The notes beneath the pieces are model-generated. The model saw only the letters and a program-made list of their open reading frames with translations, searched no databases and was not told the DNA's origin. A DNA stretch of 64,000 nucleotides from Arenibacter sp040216555. Lineage in GTDB: Bacteria; Bacteroidota; Bacteroidia; Flavobacteriales; Flavobacteriaceae. A program made the position numbers and the translations under genes. The DNA lies in contig JAVJOW010000014.1 in assembly GCA_040216555.1 (NCBI GenBank), positions 1 to 64,000 on the forward strand. Reading direction: 5' to 3'. Of the stretch, positions 9,781-18,442 are shown piece by piece; the first letter of the stretch is position 1, and every line of letters begins with the position of its first letter.

Positions 9781-9931
9781 TAATTGATTACATTGATAAT
9801 TTTATTTTGAAATAGTAATTGCTATAGCAGTTTCAGAATTTGTTAAGTGTAGTATTTCATGATTTGGTAATAATTCATAAAACTGATGACTTTCTGAAGT
9901 CTATTTTTCTTGTAGTGGGATCTATTAAAAT

Positions 9932-11089
9932 TTACCCTAAAAAATTATTCAATCTGGTCCTCAACATAGCCAACCTTCTTTTCCGCTGCATTTTAGCCTC
10001 TTTACTTCTGGGTCTAAACAACAACCAAGGCGCAAAATAGAGCAGGGGTACTACCAATACCAATAGGTACAATTGTAGGTTTATATAGAGGTCCTTTATT
10101 AAAAAGGCCAGCGCTATCACCAAAATATTGATAATACCCAGCGTTAGGGTAGCTTTTTTATGGCTTAGGCCCAAGGCCAATAAACGATGGTGTATGTGGT
10201 TGCGGTCCGCACTAAAGGGACTGCGCTTTTGGGCTATACGAACGGCAAAGACCCTTACCGTATCCAAGATGGGAAAGGAAAGGATGGCCATGGCCATAAT
10301 AGGGGCCACATGCATGGTGTATGGCGTTACCGTAGTGGCATTGAACTCCAAAAAGGAAATGGCCTGGTAGGCCAAAATAAAGCCAATGAACATGGAGCCG
10401 GAATCTCCCATAAAAATTTTGAGTCTAGTAGATAGGTTGAACCGTAAAAATCCCAAGAGGGCGCCGATCAGTGCAAAGGAAATGATCACCATTAAATAGC
10501 GCTCGTTCAGGAGGTAAAAACCGCCAAAGGTTGCCGTAACTATAACACCTATGGTGCCGGCCAAACCGTCTATACCATCGATCAGGTTAAAGGCATTGAT
10601 CACGGCCAGATACACAAAGATGCTAAAGCCTACAGAGACCCAATAGGGCAATTCTTCCAAGCCCAGAAGGCCATAACAGCTGGCGATACGCGCATCCGTT
10701 AGAACGATCACCATCAAGGCCGCCAGGATCTGTATCAAAAATTTCTTCTTAGGGGCTAATCCCAGCAGGTCGTCTTTGATGCCCAGGAACATTAAGGTTA
10801 TGCTGGCCGCTACAATGGACAAGAGTTTTATAAGGTCGGCCTGGGACAGGCCCAAAACCATGCCGAGGGTAATCAGGGTAAGGCTAAAGCTGATGAACAT
10901 GCCCACTCCGCCCAAGGTAGGGGTCTTGGCCGTGTGCATACTGCGGTCTACAGGCTCGTCCATCAAATTTTTGGACTTTACCAAATAGATGATCACCGGG
11001 TACATTCTCAGGGAGAGCAATACGGGCGTCACTATGGCTACACTTACCAAGAGGTAGGTATTGGTGAATATATCATTTAAATATGCCAT
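9932..11089 (-). CDS. Undecaprenyl-phosphate sugar-1-phosphate transferase (WecA/MraY family)
   Basis: This 385-residue integral membrane enzyme probably starts repeat-unit synthesis by moving a sugar-1-phosphate from a UDP-sugar to undecaprenyl phosphate. Landmarks of the WecA branch are DEPVDRSMHTAKTPTLGGVG (about 42-61), NAFNLIDGIDGLAG, GDSGSMFIGF, and the HIHHRLLALGLSHKKATL region whose HIHH motif marks WecA-like rather than MraY-like members. About ten membrane segments are evident. It is the first gene of the polysaccharide locus. An outlying TAGTTTTG element lies at about 11234-11241 on the minus strand, but no convincing -33 element is seen. Confidence 0.92.
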   Translation of the reverse strand: MAYLNDIFTNTYLLVSVAIVTPVLLSLRMYPVIIYLVKSKNLMDEPVDRSMHTAKTPTLGGVGMFISFSLTLITLGMVLGLSQADLIKLLSIVAASITLMFLGIKDDLLGLAPKKKFLIQILAALMVIVLTDARIASCYGLLGLEELPYWVSVGFSIFVYLAVINAFNLIDGIDGLAGTIGVIVTATFGGFYLLNERYLMVIISFALIGALLGFLRFNLSTRLKIFMGDSGSMFIGFILAYQAISFLEFNATTVTPYTMHVAPIMAMAILSFPILDTVRVFAVRIAQKRSPFSADRNHIHHRLLALGLSHKKATLTLGIINILVIALAFLIKDLYINLQLYLLVLVVPLLYFAPWLLFRPRSKEAKMQRKRRLAMLRTRLNNFLG

Positions 11090-12454
11090 GGTCAGTGTTT
11101 AGGGCACATGAGTAATGTTCGTTTAACGCAAATTAATGCACTAATTTTGCTACACTTTATAGGGGGAGTTTAAAGGAACAAAAAGTAAAATTTGGGTCTA
11201 AAAATTATGTTTTAAGACAAAATTTTGAAGCGGCAAAACTATGAATTTTTAATTATTATTAATGGGTTTAATGGATTAAAATTTATTCTTATTCGCATAA
11301 TATTTTGTACTCCTTATCTGTCAAAATAAACAATATAAATCCACATATACAAACCCGTGTTGTTAACAAATGGTTAGGCGTTTATGTTGGTTTTATGGGG
11401 TTTTACTAGCCTTAAAATCCCTAGGTGCTTGTTTATGACCGTTATACTGAATCTAGGAAGGGATTACCCTTCGGCTATAGGGCCTTTGTTTTGCGAACAT
11501 ACCTTACTATTAGTGTTAATAAAATTTTTAAAAGCGTTAAAAAAAACACTGTTGATCGTTTTTAATTTAGGGTTATTGCTCCAATTTTATGGAGTTTCCT
11601 TAGAAATATAAAGGCTTAGCTCGTGAAATTGGTGCGTTCCCCCGAACACGATTTCAACAAGCCAGCCCATATGCCATGTTCCTCTAAAATGATGACACCT
11701 AATTACTGGGTGCAAGCCCATTATATAATCCGCCTATTATTTTTTACCAAGTCAAAACTATACCCAAACCCAATAAAATCCTTGCGGAAAACCGCAAGGG
11801 GGGAGGGGTATTGTTTTTGGGTACAGTAATTGCCACTTATAGTTTTCCCTAAAGCAAGAACAATGCCCTTAATCCCTATGATTTAGTAGAGCACCTTAAG
11901 TATTTGTAAGTCAGTCGTTTGTGTTGGAGGTAAAATACCCTTAAAAAAGTAGGGTTGGGGAATAATTCCGCAGCTGGGGAGGAATTGCTCAATTTAGAAA
12001 TGTAGTAATTGTTTCATGTAACAATGGGTTGATTTGATAATGAGATGATTGGGAGATTTGGGAATTTGGAAATGGTAAATAAGTTCTTGAACATCCCTGT
12101 TTACTGTTCACTGAAGACTGACCACTGTAATTCCTTCTTAAACCAATTTTATTCCGCTGCGCTTCATAAAATCACCTACCTGGCCGGTAGGCGGGCCTGC
12201 CTGACCGGCTGGCGGGCCTGCCTGACCGGCTGGCGGGCCCTCCTTGACGGTCGGGTAAACCTGTCTGCCGATAGGCAGGCTCGAAGTGACGGGCTGTCGG
12301 CTTTGAACCTTGAACATTATAACTTTGAACATTCTTCATTAGTCTAGTTTCTCAATTCTCACTACTCAATACTGACGTACCGAATGAGGTCTCGACTTCG
12401 CTCGACCGGACAATAGTAGCTAATGGTTTCAGGCTTAAGAACACTGAAAACTGC
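11090..12454. repeat. Long spacer with hairpins, palindromic units and repeat flanks
   Basis: No supportable gene. Bases 11090-11620 are AT-rich and may hold the promoter of the polysaccharide locus. A perfect hairpin CCTTGCGG-AAAA-CCGCAAGG lies at 11780-11799. ACTG heptads lie at about 12100-12132. A block of palindromic units occupies about 12143-12290, ending in CCTGTCTGCCGATAGGCAGG (12260-12279) directly before CTCGAAGTG. Bases 12344-12430 repeat the sequence of 12-136 without the inserted units. Reading frames of 68-100 codons here run through repeats and are not credible. Confidence 0.75.
12143..12290. repeat. Palindromic repeat block
   Basis: The block combines the module ATTTTATTCCGCTGCGCTTC (ends ATTTTAT/ATAAAAT), a run of CCTGCCTGACCGGCTGGCGGG-type units in tandem, and one exact CCTGTCTGCCGATAGGCAGG unit flanked on the right by CTCGAAGTGACGG. 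The last 40 bases match 30624-30663 closely. Confidence 0.8.
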
Positions 12455-13285
12455 TTACTCCAAATCATAGAACTCCACCGCATTAAGCCCCATGATGGCA
12501 GCCTGCTCGTTTGTGCTGAGGCTGGAAATGAAATTGGTGGTCAGCTCCTTTACTTGGGTGTAGGTTCCGGCGACGAGGCAAACGGGCCAGTCAGATCCAT
12601 ACATGCAGCGTTCAGGGCCAAAGGCCTCTAGGGCCAAAAGCATATAGGGATGTATCTGTTCCGGGGTCCAGTTTTTAAAATCGGCCTCCGTGATCATTCC
12701 TGAGATTTTGCAGTACACATTTTCGTGTTTGGCAACCTCTTTCATCATGGCCGCCCAGCCGTCATAAAAGCCATCTTTGATATAGGGTTTGGCAATATGA
12801 TCGATGACGAATTTTTGGTTGGGGAATTTTTTTACGAATTCCAGCGTAGCTCCCAACTGATGGGGGAAAATAAGGATGTCATAGACCGCCCCGTACTGTT
12901 CCAATTTGGATATTCCACGTAGGAAGTCGGGCCGTAACAAAAAATTATGGTCCGCCTCTTCCTGTACTATATGTCGGTACCCCTTTAAGTGCTTGTCCTT
13001 GGCGTATTTTTCCAGTTCTTGATCTACATCGGGACTTCTTAGATCTACCCAGCCCACGACGCCTTTTATAAAAGCATTGTTATGGGCCAGTTCCAATAAA
13101 AAATCGGTTTCCGCCAAGGTCTGGTCCGCTTGGACCGCCACGCAGCCATCCACGCCGTTTTTGGCATAGACCGGTTTAAGGTTCGAGGGCAGAAAATCCC
13201 TGCGGATAACGCTCATCTCCTCGCTGATCCATGCATGTTTTTTGGGGTTGTACTTCCAGAAATGTTGATGGGAATCTATGATCAT
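12455..13285 (-). CDS. COG3618 amidohydrolase, probable sugar-acid lactonase
   Basis: This 276-residue TIM-barrel protein belongs to the amidohydrolase group that contains L-fucono-1,5-lactonase. The metal-site signature DSHQHFW opens the protein at residue 4, VIDHIAKP lies near residue 164, and the terminal aspartate is in MYGSDWPVCL (about 232-241). Characterised relatives open aldonolactones made by a sugar dehydrogenase; the sugar here is not determined. The gene follows a UxaA-family dehydratase and a zinc dehydrogenase on the same strand. A 117-base gap before it contains a structured repeat element. Length and motifs are complete. Confidence 0.83.
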   Translation of the reverse strand: MIIDSHQHFWKYNPKKHAWISEEMSVIRRDFLPSNLKPVYAKNGVDGCVAVQADQTLAETDFLLELAHNNAFIKGVVGWVDLRSPDVDQELEKYAKDKHLKGYRHIVQEEADHNFLLRPDFLRGISKLEQYGAVYDILIFPHQLGATLEFVKKFPNQKFVIDHIAKPYIKDGFYDGWAAMMKEVAKHENVYCKISGMITEADFKNWTPEQIHPYMLLALEAFGPERCMYGSDWPVCLVAGTYTQVKELTTNFISSLSTNEQAAIMGLNAVEFYDLE

Positions 13286-13324
13286 GATATTAATATTTTT
13301 AGTTTGTTAATAGGTCCTTTTTTT

Positions 13325-13398
13325 ACCTCTCCTTGGGAGAGCCTGCCCCGCGAATTCCGCGGGGGTCAGAACTGCTTTTTGGCAGTTCTGGGTGAGGT
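13325..13398. repeat. 74-bp structured element, copy 1
   Basis: The ends are inverted (ACCTCTCC at the left, GGTGAGGT at the right). Inside are two hairpins: CCCCGCG-AATTC-CGCGGGG and CAGAACTGC-TTTTTG-GCAGTTCTG. The first 40 or so bases are identical to those of the element at 20282-20357, while the second hairpin differs by paired changes. It lies 4 bases past the stop codon of the dehydratase gene, inside what looks like a catabolic operon. Confidence 0.8.
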
Positions 13399-13402
13399 CC
13401 TT

Positions 13403-15055
13403 TTAAAGTGAAATCCCCCTTTTCCACGGGATAAAGTCGTTCTGTTCCAGTCGAACCGCCGCTGGGACCATGTTGCCACTGGCCACCTCTATGATATAGT
13501 CCAACAATTCCTCTCCCTTGGTCTGTATGGTATCTTCCCCGGTTATGATGGTGCCGGTGTTAAAATCAATGATGTCCTTCATGCGTTCGCTAAGGGCGTT
13601 GTTGCTCGACATTTTGATGACCGGGGCCACGGGATTACCGGTAGGGGTACCCAAGCCGGTGGTAAAAGCGATCACATTACATCCGGATCCTGCCAAACCA
13701 GTGGTGCTTTCCACATCGTTGCCGGGGGTACAAAGGAGGTTCAAGCCATTTTTGGTGACCCTTTCGGTATAGTCCAACACATCCTGGACCAAGGAAGTTC
13801 CGCCTTTTTTGGCTGCTCCGGCCGACTTCATAGCGTCCGTGATGAGTCCGTCCTTTATATTTCCTGGCGATGGATTGTTTTCAAATCCAGAGCCTACGGA
13901 GACCGCCTTGGCGGAATAGGCCCTCATTATACTGGCAAATTTTTCTGCATTTTCTGGGGTTTCACAACGGTTGATGAGCTCTTGTTCCACGCCATTGAGT
14001 TCCGGAAATTCGGAGAGTACCGTAGCCCCGCCCAAGGCTACAATAAGATCGGAAGCATAGCCTAGTGCCGGATTGGCCGAAATTCCTGAAAATCCGTCCG
14101 AACCTCCACATTCCAAGCCCAGCACCAACTTGCTTAGTGGTGCGGGTTGGCGTGTTATCTTATTGGCTTCAATAAGGCCCAAAAAGGTTCTCTTTACGGC
14201 TTCCTCTATAAAATGGCGTTCGCTCTTGCTATTTTGTTGCTCCAAAACATGTAGGGGTTTGGAGAAGTTGGGGTCCCGTTTGGCAATAGCAGCCTCCAAA
14301 ATTTTTACCTGGGCGTTCTGGCAGCCCAAACTAAGAATGGTAGCCCCGGCAACATTGGGATTGGTGATATATCCTGCCAGAAGGTTACAAAGGGTATCCG
14401 AATCCCCGCGGTCACAGCCGCAGCCTCCGTCATGGGTCAGGAACTTAATACCGTCCACATTGGGGAAGGTCCGGTTCTGTTTAATGTCCTCGGCCGTTTT
14501 AATAATGGGCGAAGCCATCAGGTCCTCGGCACTGGCCCCTTTTTTATACTGGGATACCAAGACTTCGGTATCTATGATGTAGTCCTGGGCAGTCTCGTAG
14601 CCCAAGGCATTCAAGAGGGTAGTGCGGAGTACGTTTACATTTCTGTTTTCACAGAAAACCATAGGGATGACCAGCCAATGGTTGGCGGTTCCCACAGTCC
14701 CATCTGCACGGTGGTACCCATTGAAGGTGCTGTTCTTCCACTTGGAAATATCCGGCGCCACCCAGTGCGATTGTTGTTCCCCTACATTGTAATCGGAGGA
14801 GGCATGAACCACATTGTCTATGGTAATGCTTTCTCCTTGGGCAATGGGTTTGGTAGCTTTCCCGATCAGGGTACCGTACATGAGAATGGGGTCGCCCACC
14901 TTGAAATCATGGAGGGCGAATTTGTGCTTGGCGGTAACATTGTTTTTGAGCGGGAAGGATTTCCCCTCAAAATCTACCACATAATCTTTTTTCATATCCT
15001 GCAAAGCGGCAAGGATATTGTCATTGGGATGTATTTGTAAAAAGTTCTTGGACAT
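13403..15055 (-). CDS. UxaA-family hydro-lyase (altronate dehydratase-like)
   Basis: This 550-residue cytoplasmic enzyme has an N-terminal SAF domain (about 1-95) joined to the large D-galactarate dehydratase/altronate hydrolase domain. THDGGCGCDRGDSDT (about residue 210) and ILSLGCQNAQ carry conserved metal-site and structural cysteines. LGLECGGSDGFSGISANPALG and GSGCNVIAFTTGLGTPTGNPVAPVIK are core family signatures. Family members remove water from aldonic acids to give 2-keto-3-deoxy acids. With a COG3618 lactonase downstream and a dehydrogenase upstream, it may act on the acid released by the lactonase rather than on altronate. The dehydrogenase gene ends 18 bases upstream. Confidence 0.87.
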   Translation of the reverse strand: MSKNFLQIHPNDNILAALQDMKKDYVVDFEGKSFPLKNNVTAKHKFALHDFKVGDPILMYGTLIGKATKPIAQGESITIDNVVHASSDYNVGEQQSHWVAPDISKWKNSTFNGYHRADGTVGTANHWLVIPMVFCENRNVNVLRTTLLNALGYETAQDYIIDTEVLVSQYKKGASAEDLMASPIIKTAEDIKQNRTFPNVDGIKFLTHDGGCGCDRGDSDTLCNLLAGYITNPNVAGATILSLGCQNAQVKILEAAIAKRDPNFSKPLHVLEQQNSKSERHFIEEAVKRTFLGLIEANKITRQPAPLSKLVLGLECGGSDGFSGISANPALGYASDLIVALGGATVLSEFPELNGVEQELINRCETPENAEKFASIMRAYSAKAVSVGSGFENNPSPGNIKDGLITDAMKSAGAAKKGGTSLVQDVLDYTERVTKNGLNLLCTPGNDVESTTGLAGSGCNVIAFTTGLGTPTGNPVAPVIKMSSNNALSERMKDIIDFNTGTIITGEDTIQTKGEELLDYIIEVASGNMVPAAVRLEQNDFIPWKRGISL

Positions 15056-15073
15056 AGTGGATTGCGCTTGATA

Positions 15074-16081
15074 TTAAAATTCTACCGTGGCTTTTATTAC
15101 TCCGGTAGCAGGTTTTAGCCAGCTATCGAAATTTTCTTTCATTTGTGTGAAATGCACGTTGTGGGTAATGAACGATTCTGTGGGAAACTGGTCCAGTATG
15201 GCAATGACCCGTTCAAAATCGGCCACTGTGGCATTTCTGCTGCACATAATGGTGGTTTCCTTGGCGTGGATGGCCGGGTGGGTGAAGGTAAGTTCCCCTT
15301 TGGAGAGTCCCACCAAAATATACCTACCGCCGTGCGACATATAGGAGGGTCCCTGTTCCAAGGCCCCCTTGTGACCAGAAGCGTCGAATACGGCAGTGGC
15401 CATATCGCCTTTGGTAATTTCAGAAATCTGTTTAACGGGGTCTTCGGTGACATTTACAATATGGTCCACCCCGATCTTTTCCTTGGCATACTGCAGTCGG
15501 TCCTGGTTCATGTCCAGGGCGATGACTTTGGCTCCTTCTATCTGGGCCAATTTCATAATCCCGATACCGATGGGGCCGCAGCCAACGACCACTATGGTTT
15601 CCCCAGGAACTAGCTGTGCCCTGCGGATGGAATGTGCCGCAATGGCCAAGGGTTCTACGATGGCCATCTGTTCGTTGGTCAGGTGTTTGGCAGGCAAAAG
15701 GATGTCTATAGGAACGGTGATCTGCTCCTGCATGCCGCCGTCCGTATGTATGCCCAGTACCTGGATCTGGGTACAGCAATTGGTCTTGCCGTTCCTACAG
15801 GCCACACAATGGCCACAGCTTAGGTAGGGCATGATCACTACATTGTCGCCCGCTTTGATGCCCTTATCGTTTTCGTCTATTTCCAGCACTTGGGTGGCCA
15901 GCTCATGGCCCAGGATCCTAGGGTAGGTAAAAAAGGCCTGGTTGCCGGTATAGGCGTGCAGGTCGGTACCGCAGATGCCCACCTTGTTCACTTTTAGCAG
16001 GGCTTCCCCTTTTTTTCTGATCGGGGCCTCCTTTTCCTTTAACTGAAAGTCCCCAGGTTCCTCACAAACAATGTATTTCAT
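15074..16081 (-). CDS. Zinc-dependent medium-chain alcohol dehydrogenase
   Basis: This 335-residue NAD(P)-dependent enzyme probably oxidises a sugar or polyol. The catalytic-zinc region GICGTDLHAYTGNQAFFTYP and GHE (residues about 37-70) is present. The structural-zinc cluster CGHCVACRNGKTNCC is intact. The Rossmann motif is VVGCGPIGIGIM (about 165-176). It resembles sorbitol/threonine dehydrogenase-type members. It heads the three-gene run with the dehydratase and lactonase, so it may supply the first or last oxidation of that route. No regulator or transporter for the pathway lies beside it in the window. Confidence 0.87.
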   Translation of the reverse strand: MKYIVCEEPGDFQLKEKEAPIRKKGEALLKVNKVGICGTDLHAYTGNQAFFTYPRILGHELATQVLEIDENDKGIKAGDNVVIMPYLSCGHCVACRNGKTNCCTQIQVLGIHTDGGMQEQITVPIDILLPAKHLTNEQMAIVEPLAIAAHSIRRAQLVPGETIVVVGCGPIGIGIMKLAQIEGAKVIALDMNQDRLQYAKEKIGVDHIVNVTEDPVKQISEITKGDMATAVFDASGHKGALEQGPSYMSHGGRYILVGLSKGELTFTHPAIHAKETTIMCSRNATVADFERVIAILDQFPTESFITHNVHFTQMKENFDSWLKPATGVIKATVEF

Positions 16082-17117
16082 GCGTTTACTTCTTTTGTTT
16101 TTTATGGTTGATGTGATTGATCAGTATCATTTTATGGCTGTTGCATGAAAGTACAATAGCCAAAATGGCAATCTGGTTTAAGGGTGTAATTTAGCCAAAA
16201 AGATTTAGAAATTGTTGAAAGCTTAAAGGTCAATGTTGAATGTTCAATGTTAAAAGTTGGGAAGGGTTAAAAGTGTATTGGGAAGTGGAAAATTAGTATA
16301 GATTTGGGAGTAAAGAGAAAAGAGAAAAGAGAAAAGACAAGCTAGAGTCTGGAATCAAGAAACAGGACTAAAGACTTATGTTCAATGTTATAAAGTTCAA
16401 AGTTGAATGTTCCTTCGGAGATTGAGCCTGCCCGGCGTTAGACGGGCGGAGTCGAAATCGAAGTATAGGGAAGTTGGTATTGAGTATTGAGAAATGGGTA
16501 TTGAGATTTTGGTATGGAGTATTGAGAAATTAGATACTAGAAACTAGAGACTGGACTAAAGTGTTCAGTTCAATGTTATAAAGTTTAAGGTTCAAAGTTC
16601 CTTCGGAGATTGAGCCTGCCCGGCGTCAGACGGGCGGAGTCGAAATCGAAGTATAGGGAAGTTGGTATTGAGTATTGAGAAATGGGTATTGAGATTTTAG
16701 TATTGAGAGTCTAGAATCTAGAAACTAGAGACTGGACTAAAGACTTATGTTCAATATTATAAAGTTCAAAGTTCAAAGCCGTCACTTCAAGTGATCCGAC
16801 GAAGGAGGATTGTATCGAGAAGTAGACGACGTGCACTTGACCAGTTCTCGATACAAAATGGCTAATGCCCGTCACTTCGAACCCGCCAGCCGGTCGGGCA
16901 GGCCTGTCTACCGTCAGGTAGGCCTGCCTACCTGCAGGCAGGTAGTTTTGCATAACAAATTGGAGCAAAAATGATTTGAGAAGCCCTCGTACTGACGATA
17001 GCCTCTAGCCTCTTGATATGCGGGACTGACCAAAATCATTTCAGGAGTTCTGACTTCGCATTACCTTCGAAAAAATAGCGTTTTGGACAATTAGGAACGT
17101 TTTAAATAAAACTAAAC
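16082..17117. repeat. Repeat-rich spacer with a ~185-bp tandem duplication
   Basis: No credible gene. From about 16381 to 16760 a sequence beginning TTCAATGTTATAAAGTT recurs at 16381, 16569 and 16750 (steps of 188 and 181 bases). Each unit carries heptad-like TTCAANG repeats, a GCCCGGCGTTAGACGGGC-type hairpin, and short stretches of TATTGAG and CTAGAAACTAGAG. Bases 16785-16950 hold a GTCACTTCAAG module, the stem TTGTATCGAGAA/TTCTCGATACAA (16810-16856) and a block of palindromic units after GTCACTTCGAA. The promoter of the downstream lipoprotein gene was not recognised. Confidence 0.75.
16810..16856. repeat. Inverted-arm module with 21-nt variable loop, copy 1
   Basis: The arms TTGTATCGAGAA and TTCTCGATACAA are perfect 12-base complements. 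Between the flanking G bases lie 21 loop bases beginning TAGACGACG. Five further copies in the window keep the arms and loop length (20-21) with different loop sequence. Confidence 0.8.
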
Positions 17118-17798
17118 ATGGAGAAAATAAAAATACTTTTGATGGTCTTGGTTGTCCTGGGTTGGAGCTGCAAGGAAAATCCAAAACAGACGGAGCAAAA
17201 AATAGAAACCGTAAAACAGGAAACCAAAACCAAGACCTCCTTACCGGAAAGTATAAAGGAGATTGCGACCTTCGTATCACCTGCTTTTACGGATTCGACG
17301 GACATTCAGAACCTGATTATTTTTAAGGAGCTCGATTTAACAAGCAACACTATTACCAATATAGATTTGGATAGGGCAAGCGATCTTTACAAAAAGTTGG
17401 CAACGCGCGGGCAAGCCACTTCACTGCCCATATTTGAAGTTAAGGATACGGACCTGGTTGTTCTGCCCGTACAGGGTGTCGGTTTTGGCGGGGCTATCTG
17501 GGCAAAGGTGCTGTTGGATAAAAAGACGCTGGAAATAAAGAACATAGCCTTTGAGCATAAAGGGGAATCCGAAGGTTATGGTGCGGCAGTGAGCGAAAAA
17601 ACATTCGAAGATCAGTTCTTGGGCACTAAAATTAATCTGAAGGAAGACACTTTTAGCTTGCGAAAAGCCATTGAAAAAGCCAATGATGACGGACATTTTA
17701 TTGACGGGATATCCGGAGCAACCATGACAAGTCAAGGGGCTGTGGCCATGATGAACGCGGGTTTGCGAAAATATAAAAGCTATTTGGAGGCGGATTGA
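17118..17798 (+). CDS. FMN-binding domain lipoprotein (RnfG/NqrC-like)
   Basis: This 226-residue protein begins with a lipoprotein signal (MEKIKILLMVLVVLGWSC; lipobox Cys at residue 18), so it is probably anchored in the envelope. The C-terminal half resembles the NqrC/RnfG FMN-binding domain: PVQGVGFGGAIWA, then EHKGESEGYGAAV, and DGISGATMTSQG, where the threonine of SGATMT (residues 199-204) is the expected covalent FMN site. None of the other Nqr or Rnf subunits is adjacent, so it is an orphan. It may act as a periplasmic electron carrier and would need an ApbE-type flavin transferase from elsewhere. The N-terminal 60 residues are low in similarity to anything I know. Confidence 0.82.
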   Translation: MEKIKILLMVLVVLGWSCKENPKQTEQKIETVKQETKTKTSLPESIKEIATFVSPAFTDSTDIQNLIIFKELDLTSNTITNIDLDRASDLYKKLATRGQATSLPIFEVKDTDLVVLPVQGVGFGGAIWAKVLLDKKTLEIKNIAFEHKGESEGYGAAVSEKTFEDQFLGTKINLKEDTFSLRKAIEKANDDGHFIDGISGATMTSQGAVAMMNAGLRKYKSYLEAD

Positions 17799-17804
17799 GT
17801 AGGC

Positions 17805-17925
17805 AGTGGGCAGTTTTCAGTAAACAGTGAACAGTGAACAGTGAACAGTGAACAGTCTTCAGTTGGCAGTAGTCAGTAAACAGTAAACAGTGAACAGTTG
17901 GCAGTTGGCAGTGGTTGAAACAATT
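17805..17925 (+). repeat. NNNCAGT heptad tract
   Basis: About fifteen near-consecutive heptads share an invariant CAGT with variable triplets (TAA, TGA, CTT, TTG, TAG). A pure microsatellite would not vary only in the three spacer positions. Confidence 0.8.
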
Positions 17926-18002
17926 TACAGTGAACAATGAGCAGTAAACAATGTTGATGTTCAATGTTCAATGTTCAAAGTTCAAGGTTTTTACGGAGAT
18001 TG

Positions 18003-18160
18003 AGCCTGCCTGCCGCAGGCAGGGGGTATGTTTTTGCAGGAGGAAGGGGGAGCGCTTCTTTACCAAGATTTATGATTTTTCCCAAGACCTGGGCTTTCAA
18101 TCCCTTCCGTCTCCCTCGCTTCCCTGCGATGGATCCACCTTCCCTTGACCAAGGGAAGGA
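18003..18160 (+). repeat. Direct repeat module, copy A
   Basis: It begins with a CCTGCCTGCCGCAGGCAGG palindrome and continues through TTTTTGCAGGAGGAAGGGGG, TTTACCAAGATTTATGATTT and CCCTTCCGTCTCCCTCGCTT to CTTCCCTTGACCAAGGGAAG. The sequence is almost repeated at 18286-18442. The terminal arms CTTCCCTT/AAGGGAAG form a hairpin in both copies. Confidence 0.8.
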
Positions 18161-18285
18161 GCTTTTGTTGTCGTTAATTACCGCAAAACCACATTAATTG
18201 CATTTAACAAATTCCCTTCCCTTGGGGGAGAGCCTGCCCGACTTTAGGCGGGGTTAGGGAGGGGTCTCATTAGCGGGAGGCTAGC

Positions 18286-18442
18286 CTGCCTGCCGCAGGC
18301 AGGGGGTGTGTTTTTGCAGGAGGAAGGGGGAGCGCTTCTTTACCAAGATTTATGATTTTTTCCAAGACCTGGGCTTTCAATCCCTTCCGTCTCCCTCGCT
18401 TCCCCGCGATGGATCCACCTTCCCTTGTCTAAGGGAAGGAGC
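18286..18442 (+). repeat. Direct repeat module, copy B
   Basis: This is the second copy of the 18003-18160 module, with only scattered substitutions, for example CCCGCGATGG for CCTGCGATGG. The left flank is GGGAGGCTAG rather than GGAGATTGAG, so the two copies share the unit but not the flank. Confidence 0.8.

Noticed and set aside
11234..11241. TAGTTTTG on the minus strand as the promoter of the polysaccharide locus
   Set aside because: It fits TAnnTTTG but lies about 145 bases from the gene with no -33 partner in AT-rich DNA, so chance is likely.
11384..11611. 75-codon frame before the polysaccharide locus
   Set aside because: Low-complexity and hydrophobic by AT-rich chance, with no promoter, ribosome site or recognisable family.
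14432..15040. 202-codon frame antisense to the UxaA-family gene
   Set aside because: Overlap with a highly conserved coding sequence and no recognisable motif make it a shadow frame.
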